Source of the DNA: Artemia franciscana
Taxonomy: Eukaryota > Arthropoda > Branchiopoda > Anostraca > Artemiidae
Direction of reading: 5' to 3'
DNA: 64,000 bases
Assembly: GCF_032884065.1 (NCBI RefSeq)
Contig: NC_088866.1
Span: forward strand, 33,808,115-33,872,114
Part shown: positions 45,795-56,550 of the stretch, one piece after another
How the letters are laid out: each line of letters starts with the position of its first letter
Position numbering within the stretch: the stretch's first letter is position 1
Program-made: the position numbers and the translations under genes
The notes under the pieces: model-generated
Told to the model about the DNA's origin: nothing
Seen by the model: the letters and a program-made list of their open reading frames with translations, nothing else
Database searches by the model: none

Positions 45795-46432
45795 TATTTT
45801 GGTAAAAATCTAGTTAATTGACTTCTTGCTATCTCGGAAAGGGTTTGGTTAGGAAAATGAAACTTTCAGGGATGGGTCTATAGGCTAAAGTATGTCCCGG
45901 GAAGGTATTTTAAAGTACCCCCTCCACTCCTTCTCCCTATGGAGGGCCCAAAAATTCAACTACATGACAGGTTTTGACCTATTGAAATTTTGACAAAACA
46001 GCATTTTACCTTCATTTTCAGTTACTAGTTGTTTTTTCTCACCTTTAGTTCTGAAACTGCAATTCCTGTTATTTGAGTAGAATTTTGAGCCATATCAATG
46101 CTTTCTTTCAAAACTTAGGAAATATATTTCTATACCTTTAAAATCTTATAAAATGGAATTGAGCAAAGTTATGAAGCTGAAAACAATTTTGTTGTGCTTT
46201 AATTAAGCAGAAGATCTATTTTGCAAGGTTTCACTTTTATAACACATATATTTTTAAAGGTCATCAAAGGTCAGGGCCCTCTAGAGGGAGAAGAAGTGGA
46301 GGTAGTTGCTTCAAAACACCTTCCCAGGACATACTTTAGTCTGTTGATTCATCCCTGAAAGTTTCATTTTCCTAACCTAGACCCTTTCTGAGCTAGCAAG
46401 AAGTCAATTAACTAGAATTTTACCCATATTTT
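45795..46432 (-). mobile_element. Foldback element family A, copy 3, reversed
   Basis: Lies 120 bp after copy 2 in the opposite orientation, so the interior blocks (AACAGGAATTGCA, TTTTCAGCTTCATAAC) appear as reverse complements. Ends GAATTTTACCCATATTTT. Its right end is about 250 bp from the MPC1 exon 1 donor. Confidence 0.85.
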
Positions 46433-46679
46433 TTTTTTCTTAAAGGCTCCAATTCGAAGCTTATACCAAAATCTTTGCTCATATTTTTAGCAAGAACATC
46501 CACTGAGAAAATCAAAATTCACCTTGCATCTCAGCCCTCTCCTAATAGGACTGGGTATAGCTCTAGCTTAGGCCAATATAAAAAAGACTGCCGATTTTAT
46601 TGGTAAATTTGCCAATCTATAACTTTAGGCTACCTTACAAAAGGAAAGGACTAGCTTCAATAGCATGGCTTGGGCTTAC

Positions 46680-46741
46680 CTCATGAGATAATCTCTCATT
46701 TCTTTTCCAGTGAAATAGTTTACAACTCGTTTATAGCTCAT
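46680..46741 (-). CDS. MPC1: MPC1 exon 1 with start codon
   Basis: ATG (46741-46739) starts 20 codons beginning MSYKRVVNYFTGKEMRDYLM plus AG of a Ser codon, followed by a GTAAGC donor. Human MPC1 has a comparable KDFRDYLMS just before the same junction. An in-frame TAA lies five codons upstream of the ATG, so this is the first possible start. Joined with exons 2 and 3 the protein is 111 residues (human 109). The intron to exon 2 is 7197 bp and contains the nested LINEs and foldback elements. Confidence 0.93.
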
Positions 46742-47529
46742 TCTGTTTCTTTGTACTTATTGAATTATAATGGACTTGGATGAACACCTAGACTTGTTTC
46801 ACCGAAATTTAGCACTGAATTTTCAGGGCCACACAGCTCAAATAAAATTTTGATTGATCAGTGTTATCATTTTCGCTTTCAAGCAGGGCTTTCTTCGCCG
46901 TCCAATTGTATGCTAACAATGTTGAAATAGTTTTTGTTAATACGCTGGAAACAAAACTGTTAGCTAACAAAAACTGTTACTTTAATTACCTTAATTTATA
47001 CTTCAGAGCAAAATAAGGTCCAATTCTGGATCTGAACGGCTCAGTTGTGGAAAGAACAACTATTTATATACCTCAAACAAGTAAAAAGATTGCTGTCGCA
47101 GTTTATGGCAAAGTGACCCGGGGCGAAATTAATTACCACCCCCCTCTCGAATCAAACATAAATTTATAAGCCATAAACCCGGCCAGAATGTCTCCAGAGC
47201 CCCTCCTTAAACGTCTATGCCAGTGACATACCTTCTGATTACGAGAGTATTGGATAGATGCAGTTTAAGCACGATGATCATATATAGGTAGGACCTAGAG
47301 ATCATTCTTCTTTGGCTTAAAGTAGGCACCACAACACAATGTCAAAAAAATTAAGAGTATAAAGAGTATAAATTGGTTTCAGATGACAAGCAGCATCAAC
47401 ATCGTATTTTATACTATTTATTAGACATAGTGATTAGACAGAGTGATGGGCAGTTTCAGCCCTACTTTGAAGACTTGGGACCTTTTTTTGAAGACTTATT
47501 CAGGAAAATAAGTCTGCCAGACAAGATTC
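46742..47529. promoter_or_regulatory. MPC1 upstream region
   Basis: Presumed 5' UTR and promoter of MPC1. No TATA box or known motif is convincing. Nothing else recognised before the LINE 3' end at 47530. Confidence 0.3.
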
Positions 47530-47980
47530 GAAGACTGTAAGCTACAGTGATCAAGTATATTTCTGAAACGCTGGCGCTTCGAAAGACAAAGGAGGAATCC
47601 TTAAGTATTTTCTAAACGAATTGCTTACAGGTCCTTTGGGTACCCGTCTGAGGGACCGTATTTCAAACAGTTTACTGTATGAACATTGCGGTTCTATACC
47701 ACTTTCTAGGGGCTATAATAAGAGAAAGGTTGAGATGACTGGAGCACATTCAGCGGATGACAAATTGCCAAAGATTGGCTTTTTCGTCCAACCATCTAGG
47801 ACCAAATTAGAAATAAGTTGTCCCCTTATGGAGTTGGAAGAAGCTGTAAAAAAGTATTAAAACAAATTTGGACTTCTTGCGAAGGTGTAAATAGGAAATC
47901 TTTGAATAGTTTGGGAGGGAGGAGGAGCGTGCGTAGTTGTGTCAGCCACATGTGACTTAGTGCTGCAGTGAGCTGTTAGT
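47530..47980 (+). mobile_element. RTE-type LINE 3' end, copy 2
   Basis: Same family as 35981-36374: GGTACCCGTCTGAGGGACCG, ATTTCAAACAGTTTACT and a TGAGCTGTTAGTAGTAGTA tail follow in the same order. More diverged, with several frame changes (for example near 47700 and 47735). Confidence 0.7.
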
Positions 47981-49075
47981 AGTAGTATCATAAAAAGAAG
48001 TCCCTGCGTATGCTCCCTTCATTAGGTTTTTTGTGTTTATATTGTAACTATATCCCTCAAAATTCCAATTCTGGCAGCTGACTATTTAGGAACACGAATG
48101 TGTTTTCAGGAGTAGGAAATCTACAGTTACTTCATCTTTCCTTCTAATTAAAGAGTTATGACATATTCTGTTCATGGAAAACTAAAATGTTACATGTATT
48201 CTATAGGCTCCTAAATTCCATTTCCAAAAATGACAATTGTAGCAGACACAGAAGTAGAGAAGCCTCTTATAAGGACATGTTCATGGATCACTTCTGCCAA
48301 GAGCTAGTACAACCTCACTTGCAGCATAGGCTATCATGAAGAAATTTGAGAAACTCTTTCCGAAAGTATATGGCAGGGTGTGGGAGTTGCTAGACTCAAA
48401 GCCCAGCCTCTCAGGAGGAAAAAGGCAAAATTTTATGGCTTTGTTCATGAAAATTCTTTAAAATAAAGACCATTTTTTACGGCAAGTTTTCAGAAGCACG
48501 ATACGCATTGTCAAGATAGTGTCCATTATTTTGGATTGTTGATAGTTGAGTCAAATGATACTAACTGCTCGCTTGTTATCAAGATGATTCTTTCAGAGTC
48601 CGTCATAGAGCAAAATGTACTAGTATGCCCCCTCAGAAGGAAATGCTATAAAATTTTGGAAACTACCCTAAAAATACTAAAAAAAATTACTTACATCATT
48701 CCTAAAAACGCCTCAATTTACAACAAAATAACAGTTAAATATATGACCCAAATTGTATATCCTCCATGAATTTTCCCCTTGCTTGGTTTCGTCGACGTAG
48801 CTTGTTTGTCATTAATACATCATAGAAAATGGATAAACCAGCGTTATCTAGTGTTTGGCGTTATCAACTTTTGCTATACGCTAGATGGCATTGATATTTT
48901 TTTCTGTGTCGACACTAGCACCCGTTCCTACTTTTATACTTGACCATTTTGGGGTTGTAATAACTGTAAGTGGAATAATTGGTACTAAGCCCAAGAATAA
49001 AAGTGTGTCAAAGGTGCCTTTTGTATATGAAAATGTGCTTTTGAAGCACATTTCAGAGAAAGTATGAAAAGAAAG
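47981..49075. other. Intergenic, mostly featureless
   Basis: A perfect 10-bp-stem hairpin AAATGTGCTT TTG AAGCACATTT at 49031-49053 lies just before the Helitron coding remains. No gene recognised. Confidence 0.4.
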
Positions 49076-49554
49076 CGTGCCGAGGAATCACAAGAGCAAC
49101 CTGAAACAACCTGGACAGCGAGAGTCAAAACGTATCAAAACTGAAAATGATAGCGATGATGATTGGGATTTTGACTTGGATAAGGTCATCAATGCCTACC
49201 AGATTTTAGTTAAAAAAAAAAAAAAAAACAAAGGTTCGGCGATATGTATTTCATAGTGACGAAAGACAAGTCAAGGTAAAACCAACCAAACAACTTGAAA
49301 GTGATACCGATGATAAAAAAAACGACGTTGAAAGGACTATCGTTTCCCAGTTGCAACATCTTTTCCACATAAATTATAATTTAGTGCTTCTGTTCAAAAC
49401 AGCAATCGAATTGATGCCTACTGATACGCAACTATCAACGAAGTGGCAATCGTTATGGTCGGTGATTTGTATATGAAGTCAAAGGCTTTGTATATGACGT
49501 CATTATAAGTATATAAGAAGGCGTTTCAAAGAGAAGTTTTTATTAAACTCATCG

Positions 49555-50127
49555 ATGCTACGATGCCCTACAATATCCTATCATTTTTTGGGATGGAGCC
49601 GACGGCTATCACTTAATATTAAATTGATAAATCCAGCCACTAACAAAGAAATGGATAAGAAATGCAGCACAATGAAATATTATGCCTATAGATTAATGAT
49701 TCGTCATTTATATATAATCCATCTTGGGATTAGATACAACAGCTTTGATATCCTGGACAATCGCCGGTTCATAGACATGACATTACGGCCCGTGTCTTCC
49801 GGCAAAAGTTGCTCTCCTTCATCTCCTACAGAGTTATGGGAGAAATACAAATCGCAAATGGCCGAGAATATACTCCACCGAATACGGCTAGAAAGGTCAG
49901 ATATGACCTTGAACTTTACTATAGAAATTTATAACTGCACTTTAGTTATGATTGAAGATTTGTGCTTATCTATTGCGAACAAACTTCTCAAGCATTTGGG
50001 AATGCCTTCACCTAATCGTACTGCTTCTATTTCTACATGTGTAGAATGGGATCGTGAACAAAGTTACAACACAATTGATCTATTGTCGTATGTTAAAGAC
50101 CAGGACATGGGGACACAAGGAATATAA
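49555..50127 (+). pseudogene. Helitron replicase-helicase internal fragment
   Basis: 190 codons. MLRCPTISYHFLGWSRR is reminiscent of the Helitron Rep-to-helicase linker. Residues 130-155, including MIEDLCLSIANKLL and GMPSPNR, and REQSYNTIDLLSYV match the segment that precedes the ATPase of Helitron helicases. The Walker A (GxxGTGKT) motif is absent: the frame runs instead into the minisatellite at KDQDMG and stops at TAA (50125-50127). Confidence 0.75.
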
Positions 50128-50343
50128 ATGACGACCGGGACACTGAAAGAGAAATTACAGACCGGGACACAAATGACAAGCGGGACACAGGGAATATAAA
50201 TGACGACCGGGACACTCAAAGAGAAATTACAGACCGAGACACCGGGACACAGGGAATATAAATGACGACCGGGACACAACTACAACGGGGACGCCGGAAG
50301 GGCACATGGGGGACATATAAATGACGACGGGGACACAGGGAAT
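50102..50343 (+). repeat. GGGACAC minisatellite, in frame with the helicase
   Basis: Alternating units such as GACGACCGGGACACAGGGAA and GAAATTACAGACCGGGACAC. One frame translates as NDDRDTGNINDD..DTEREIT-type repeats and continues without a break into IRLAITINKAQGQSLEK at 50344. Confidence 0.8.
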
Positions 50344-50499
50344 ATTCGATTAGCAATTACCATCAACAAAGCCCAAGGGCAATCATTAGAAAAATGCGGT
50401 ATAGATCTGAATACGGATTGTTTTCCCATGGTCAATGATATGTTGCAGGACAATGGGACAGCGAAGAATATTGTATATTCGCAAGTTTTACGTAGTTAA
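50344..50499 (+). pseudogene. Helitron helicase C-terminus with internal deletion
   Basis: IRLAITINKAQGQSLEKCGI contains the SF1 helicase TINKAQGQS block. It then jumps from DCFPMVNDMLQ to DNGTAKNIVYSQVLRS and a TAA stop (50497-50499), lacking the VACSRV block normally between them. The corresponding region of the reverse Helitron at 60.4-60.66 kb keeps that block. Confidence 0.8.
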
Positions 50500-50659
50500 A
50501 AACATATATATATCTATCTATATTCACAGGTGGGATACAATTGCGCGTAATTAATATGGCGCGTAACGACTTACGCGCGCGGGAAGGCTTGGGGGGGGGA
50601 CATGAAGTTCCACCACCAACTAGGTGTTGGTGTGGCGCCCACACCAACAGCTAGTTAAT

Positions 50660-51585
50660 GGTATAAATTGATAGCTCAAACAGCTGTCAACGCCAAGGTA
50701 TAATGATGGCCTGGTGCGAGCAATACTTCCAAGTTTTGCTGATGATACTTAGTTTACAATGGCTACAAAAACAAGCGGATTTGAAAAATGGCAAGAAACA
50801 AGGAATGGTGATAATCGAGAGGTAGATGCGAGTGAAAAAACCGCGTGTTAATCAGAAAAAACAATGTTCATGTTACATGACAGAAGTGAACATTACTATC
50901 CATGGATTGAAGAAATTAAGTTAGAAAATGTATGCATAAAACCGACAAGTATTATAAAGTATCTTGGTGTCACGGTAGATGAGTACCTAAGTTTTAAAGA
51001 TCATATTGAATTTACAAGTACTAAAGTAGCCAAAAATGTGGGAATTCTGCGGAAGCTGAAGAATTTTTTCCCCAAAAAGGTTATTAGAATGTCATATTTT
51101 TCTCTTATTCATCCACATTTGTTCTACTGTGTTACAGTTTGGTCGTCGACATTCACTAGCAATTTATGTCTACTCCGTGTGTTACAAAATGAAGCTGTAA
51201 GAGTTTTAGCCAATGATTTATCTCAGACTTTGGAAAGATCTAGGTCTCACCAATTAAAAATTTTACCATTTTTTGGTTTGTTTAAATTTCATGTATATTT
51301 GTTTATGTATGTTTCGAAAATTTATGTTTTTCGAAATTTTATAAAGAAAGGGAAAATAGTTATAAAACTAGAAATGTTGAATTGGTTAGAACGCCGGTTC
51401 CAATTGCTACCAGATCTAAGTTTTCTATTAGGTATATTGGTCCTGAAGTCTGGAACAAGCTTCCAGCGGAAGTCAAAGTAAGCAGGCCCTTGAAGAATTT
51501 CGTGCTTCTTTGCAATCTATTTGTTTTAACCAGTATTGTAGACATGGATTGGGTAATTTATTTGGGAGTGAGCATATGCTTGTGA
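50660..51585 (+). pseudogene. CR1/L2-type LINE RT end and C-terminus
   Basis: FADDT (about 50737-50751) is the RT active site. After a break come IKYLGVTVDEYLSFKDHIEF (about 50952-51010), SLIHPHLFYCVTVWSS (about 51101-51150) and, in another frame, IRYIGPEVWNKLPAEVKVSR (about 51423-51485). 5'-truncated; it abuts the 3' end of the Helitron. The longest frame is 205 codons (50864-51481). Confidence 0.75.
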
Positions 51586-51689
51586 GAGTTAAAAGAAATT
51601 TGTTCTTCTACACTGAAATATTATTCCTTTCCAGTTGTCGCATACTGATTTCTCTCCTTTCTTGACGACCAAATCTTTCTTAGATATTG

Positions 51690-51800
51690 CTGTATTTAAA
51701 CAACTCTGGTCGAATGCCATCGTGGCCAGCAGCTTTCTTATTAAGAACGTTGTCAAATTCATCAATTAGAATTGGTCCTGAATATATATCAGGTGGCATA
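51690..51800 (-). pseudogene. Small LINE RT fragment, minus strand
   Basis: FDNVLNKKAAGHDGIRPELF corresponds to the conserved ..LK..KAAGPDGI..E.. block at the start of many LINE RT domains. Nothing else of the element was found. Confidence 0.5.
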
Positions 51801-53228
51801 TACGAGTATGTAACAAGAGCAAATATTTGACTGCAGACTACTTTACATATATAACCTCCACAAGATAAATTCATCAATAGCAATTAAAAAGACATAGATG
51901 GTGATTTTGAGGAAAATAAAACTTTCTTTCAGATCCCGTCTTGGCGAAGTGGTGTTGTGAACTGACGTTGAATTGCGAATTTATAAACTAATACTGTCAG
52001 TGAAGTGTTCAACAAACATCTGTATCCCCCAGAGATACCAGAGCTACGGCCTTCTAGAAATGGAAAATACGAGTTTCCTCAGGAAACTATCAGCTTCAAG
52101 TCTTGAATAAAGTCAGTAATTCGGGCAGAAATTTTGAGGTAAATAATCCCTTTTTGGACAATAATCTCTGCAATGTTTTATCAGACTCGTTTAACAAATC
52201 AAAGGCAAAGAATGGAAAAATATTCAAAGACAAAAGAATGGAAATAATCATGCAATTTTCATTTCCAACACTTTTAACAAATTAAAGCCTTTTTTAATTT
52301 AGCAATAACTAACAAATAGTTTTGTGACAAATGATACCAAAAGCCCTGAAGCGAAATTACGTCACATCAAATGAACAACAAAATGACTAAGTTTTCCGCT
52401 TTCAGAGTTTGCACTAAGAATTATCAAGAAGATGTAAATGGTAATACAATTTTGGAACTGCTTTCCAAGAACTCAATGCATATGCTCTGATATTTTTTCT
52501 CCTAGAATTAAAAGATTTACTGCACGATATTTAGTCAGATTCAAGCCAAAACAAGCTAAATAAGGAGTAACTACTTGGAGTAACTCATCCCAACTCATAG
52601 AGTGAGTCAGAAGGAGTTGGGCTGAATAGTCTCGACTGAAAAGCCCACGATCACTGAAACAGAAGAAGATTTCCAGATTTAAATTCTTTCATATTCAGTA
52701 AATATATTTGCACATTCAAAAATTCCTTTTCCAATCTTGCCTAGATCTGATATTCCTATCCCAAATTCGTTTTTACCGCTATCCAAAATGCGGTTGCCTC
52801 ATTTATTAGTGTAAGACCAATTTTAGCAGCACAATGAACCAGCAGCAATTGTGACCGGGCTATCGTTACGTCTGAAAGGGGATCGTTTCCTTGTTTGCTT
52901 TATCCTTTATATTCCTTACTTTTCGTGTGTTGGTCAGTTATATCACAACAAATTTAACTAAAACCAATCTTACCTGAGGAAATAGGGTTTTACAAACGCG
53001 ATTTATATTATTTACAAAATACTTTCTATTCATATGTATAAAAAATCAAGTTTTAATATTGAGTTCTAAGCTACAGAAATAATACACAACTGATCACGTA
53101 TATAAACATTGGACACTTCAATTTTAATCATTTTGCAAACTTCTGAAGTAACTCAACTGCTAGCTCTTTAGATCTCAGGTATATATCAACAATATCACTA
53201 AAAAAGGAGTCATCATAACTCCAGTCAA
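51801..53228. other. Intergenic sequence downstream of NUP210-like gene
   Basis: AT-rich with no recognised exon or element; probably includes the 3' UTR of the NUP210-like gene on the minus strand. Confidence 0.4.
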
Positions 53229-53410
53229 TTATCTAAAAGAACTATTAGGTGACTGAGAATAAGGTGATTGGGAATAAGGAGGAGGGCTACTCCTTGGTGA
53301 ATACTGTCCATAGGTTCCACTATTGTCGTGATCAACTGTCCAAAGCCTTGGTCTTTCAGTACCGAAGGGAGACGGAGGCTTGCCGGAAACCAGCGGAGAA
53401 GACATCATAC
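53229..53410 (-). CDS. NUP210: NUP210-like last exon (cytosolic tail)
   Basis: Acceptor TTTAATTTCAG, then GT completing a Gly codon, 59 codons and TAA (53231-53229). The encoded tail is Ser/Pro/Tyr-rich: MSSPLVSGKPPSPFG, RLWTVDHDNSGTYG, SPRSSPPPYSQSPYSQSPNS. gp210 (NUP210) is a single-pass nuclear pore membrane protein with a huge luminal part and a short cytosolic tail rich in SP motifs; this tail and the preceding exons fit that plan. The family name rests on remembered tail style and membrane topology, so the gene symbol is tentative. Its stop lies 6.5 kb from the MPC1 start codon. Confidence 0.7.
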
Positions 53411-53449
53411 CTGAAATTAAAATAGTGACTTATCACAAACTAATATATA

Positions 53450-54095
53450 ATTGTAATTATTGAGGTGATTATAGGATATATTTATCCATACAGTTTTTTA
53501 TTAAGTTTCACTGGAATACTTGCTTTGCCTTCTAAACTCACAGCCATCCTCTCAAAATGCAGGCTAAACTGAGAAGTTGCGAAAAATCCTTTTTGAAAAG
53601 TACCGTAAGATAAGCAACAAAATGCCAACTTATGCCATTTTATATTGTAGAGACTAGAAAAAATGAACTGTCATTACGAACCGTTTACACATCAGCAATT
53701 AGACGGGAGGTTCGAGGGGGCGTTGGAAATTTTTTGTCAAGGTGGGTGGGTTGAGGCAGGAATACTTGATTTCGCCTTCTAAACTAACTTACATCCTCTC
53801 AAAAATGAGAGGATGGATGAGAGGATAATTGTAATCATGAAGGTGATTGTAGGATATAGTTATCCAAAAATTTTTTTATTTACGTTTCACTAGAATATTT
53901 GCTTTGCCTTCTAAACTCACTGCCATCCTCTCAAAATGCAGGCGAAACTAAGAAGTTGCGGAATAAGCCTTTGAAAAGTACCACAACGGAAGCAACAAAG
54001 TGTCGATTTATACCATTGTAAATGGTACAGACTATATAAAATAAGCCATTGTTAAAACCGTTTACGCACCAGTTATTGGGGGGAGGGACCTTTAA
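53450..54095. repeat. Tandem duplication, about 378-bp period
   Basis: GGTGATTATAGGATATATTT (53464) and GGTGATTGTAGGATATAGTT (53842), GCCTTCTAAACTCACAGCCA and GCCTTCTAAACTCACTGCCA, and GTTTACACATCAGCAATTAG and GTTTACGCACCAGTTATTGG recur in order. Diverged by roughly a tenth to a fifth by eye. Confidence 0.8.
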
Positions 54096-54827
54096 ATTTT
54101 TTTAGGGGGAGAGTTGGGTGTTGGGCTGGGGAAAAGAGCTTGAGTCTAAAAATGTGCTTTCAGGCCAAAATATTCAAACTTTATATGATAGATTCTTCAC
54201 AGTAACATGGGGGAGGAAATATAGTCTTTGTTTCCCTTCATATACTAGACTAAGCTTACAATATTAGCACGAAGAGGCGAAAGCCTCCTACGGGGGAAAG
54301 AACAGTTTTAAAGGGAAATACCACAAAAAGCTAAAAATCAATTAAAGAGTTTTACTTAAGTATAAAAAACTGAGATTCAGGTAGACGACAACCAGTCATA
54401 TCTAGGATGACAAAGAAGGATATTAAAAATGAACAGAAATTACAAAAAATTCAAAAAGGAACAGAAAACGTGCTATAAACAAGGATGTGAAATTGGTCTC
54501 AAATAATAACCTGCTCTTTATGGTAGTCTGTCTTCTTGTCTCAAAACTACAAAAGAAAGTTCAATTTTAATTACTATGCATCAAGAACAATGAAGATCGA
54601 TCAGTTGAATGTAATTTAGTTGCCTTAAATAAGAAAATCATTAATTTCAAATCCCCCTGTGGCCTATAGAGATGGGCTTTAATGCAAAAATGGAAACTGT
54701 ACCTTCCAATATATTTTTTTCTATATAAGATTTAGCGTCTAGCAACAGAAAGATATTTCTGTTTTTTTAAACTAGTCATGATTTTTATGGAATATCTTTA
54801 CGGCCTTATAGAAATAAGCCATAAAGA

Positions 54828-55035
54828 AATAATGCGTTGACGATAAAACGTCAAATAAAATGAACTATTTAAAAAAATAACGATAAAATTGTTAACGTTA
54901 TACTGAAATAACCATGTTTTGGTTATAGAAACGCTTTACAAAAATAATGTGTTGACGATAAACGTCAAATAAAATGAACTAGTTAAAAAATAACCATACA
55001 ATTGTTAATGAAATAATGAAATAACCATGTTTTGG
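54828..55035. repeat. Tandem duplication, about 115-bp period
   Basis: AATAATGCGTTGACGATAAA (54829) and AATAATGTGTTGACGATAAA (54943), each followed by CGTCAAATAAAATGAACTA and ending in AAATAACCATGTTTTGG. Confidence 0.8.
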
Positions 55036-55253
55036 CTAGTTTACCTTATGGAAAGGTCGTTTGTGGGGATTGGTTGTCACTGCTATTTAAAAAAAAGGAA
55101 AAAAGAAGCCACCTTTGTACGTGTCACGTTTCAGCAAAACTGGTACCCATTGTTTTAGAGGGCAGCACTAGCATTTCTTGCGCATAGGAGGATTCACCTA
55201 CCTCCACCATCTGTTACTAAGAAATGACTAAAAGGTAAATAATAAAAACTCAC

Positions 55254-55340
55254 CACTACGAGTGGGAGAACTTTTTGCCAGAAAGACATTGTCATTATTC
55301 GTAGTTTCACGATAACCAGCATTCCAGAACCACCGGGAGC
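55254..55340 (-). CDS. NUP210: NUP210-like penultimate exon
   Basis: 87 bp between a CTCTTTTAG acceptor and a GTGAGT donor. It encodes SRWFWNAGYRETTNNDNVFL and AKSSPTRS. The phases match both neighbours: G|GC joins the upstream exon's final G and the last G joins GT of the final exon. It lies just after the membrane helix, so it starts the cytosolic side. Confidence 0.75.
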
Positions 55341-55507
55341 CTAAAAGAGATTCAACATATTTTTATTGTCGTGCTTTCGATTCAGAAAAAAAGTTTTTTT
55401 TGGATTTTTACACCTGTCCATTGGAAATATGCATGGTCTAGAATCAGATTTGAACAACTGTCAATCTGAACATATATATAAATGAAAAAACAAGAGCCAA
55501 GAGCTCA

Positions 55508-56550
55508 TATGGCACTTGTGACGAGGTCGGAAGAGCCAAGCGCCAAGAGCTTCTTCCCACTAAGTTTCATTCACTCTAAGTGTTTTCCGAGATTTCCGGT
55601 TTCCCCCTCCAAATCCCCCCTGTCACTAGATCCGGTCGGGATTTAAAATAACAGCTCTAAGACACGAGGTCCTTCTAAATATTAAATTTCATTAAGATCC
55701 AACCACCCGTTCACCAGTTAAAAATACAAATTTTTTTTCTAAATTTTCCGAATTACCGAATTGGGTGCCCTCCCCCCCCACAACTCTCCCAAAAAGAGCG
55801 GATCCGGTCCGGTTATATCAATAACGTATCTAGGACATGTGATTATTTTTCCTACCAACTTTCATCCCGATCTCTCCACTCTAAGCGTTTTACAAGATTT
55901 CCAGCCCCCCCCCCCCCGATTCCTCCCATTGACACTGGATCTGATCGGTATTAAAATAAGACGTCTGAGTTACGAGGTCCTTATAAATATCAAATTTTAT
56001 TAAGATCCAATCACTCGTTCGTTAGTTAAAAATACCTCATTTTTCTAGCTTTTCCGAATTAACCCCCCCCCCCCCCAAGAGAGCGGATCCGTTCCGGTTA
56101 CGTCAATCACATATCTAGGACTTGTGCTTATTTTTGCCACCGAGTTTCATCCCGATCCCTCCACTCTAAGCGTTTTCAAAGATTTCAGGTTTCCTCCTCC
56201 AGCTCCCCCGATGTCACCGGATCCCGTCGGGATTTATAATGAGAGCTCTAAGACACGATATGCTTCTAAATATCAAATTTCATTAAGATCCGATCACCAG
56301 TTCGTAATTTGAAAACGCCTAATTTTTTCTATTTCTTCCGAATTAACCGTCCCCCACTCCCCCCAGATGGTTCGAATCAGGGAGACGACTATTACTAATT
56401 TAATCTGGTCTGGTCCCCGATACGCTCGCAAAATTCCATCGTCCTAGCTTATCTGGAAGTGCCCAAACTAGCAAAACCGGGACAGACAGACAGACAGACC
56501 GACAGAATTTGCGATCGCTATATGTCACTTGGTAAATACCAAGTACCATA
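55508..56550. mobile_element. Element with 11-bp terminal inverted repeats and tandem monomers
   Basis: Starts TATGGCACTTG (55508-55518) and ends CAAGTACCATA (56540-56550), inverted with one mismatch. Inside are three monomers of about 285-305 bp, marked by CTCTAAG at 55574, 55879 and 56164, each followed by a C-rich block, a CGGATC block and AATTTCATTAAGATCC. The right end carries an (ACAG)n stretch and GCGATCGCTATATGTCACTT. No ORF. Class unknown. Confidence 0.65.

Larger units (their letters stand above)
49076..50654 (+). mobile_element. Internally deleted Helitron, plus strand
   Basis: The 3' terminus CTAG (50651-50654) before T is preceded by a perfect hairpin GTTGGTGTGG CGC CCACACCAAC (50626-50648). 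Remaining coding pieces in order: one N-terminal repeat-like unit (KRKRAEESQEQ, 49080), an acidic stretch, VERTIVSQLQHLFHINYNLV (about 49330-49390), a helicase segment (49555-50127), a minisatellite and the helicase C-terminus to 50499. The 5' end is uncertain. Confidence 0.8.
53411..55253. other. NUP210-like last intron
   Basis: 1843 bp. Contains a 378-bp-period tandem duplication (53450-54095), a 115-bp-period duplication (54828-55035), and no other recognisable element. Confidence 0.6.

Noticed and set aside
50102-50343. CRISPR-like array
   Set aside because: The GGGACAC units have no constant repeat with unique spacers; it is an irregular minisatellite within a Helitron in an animal genome.
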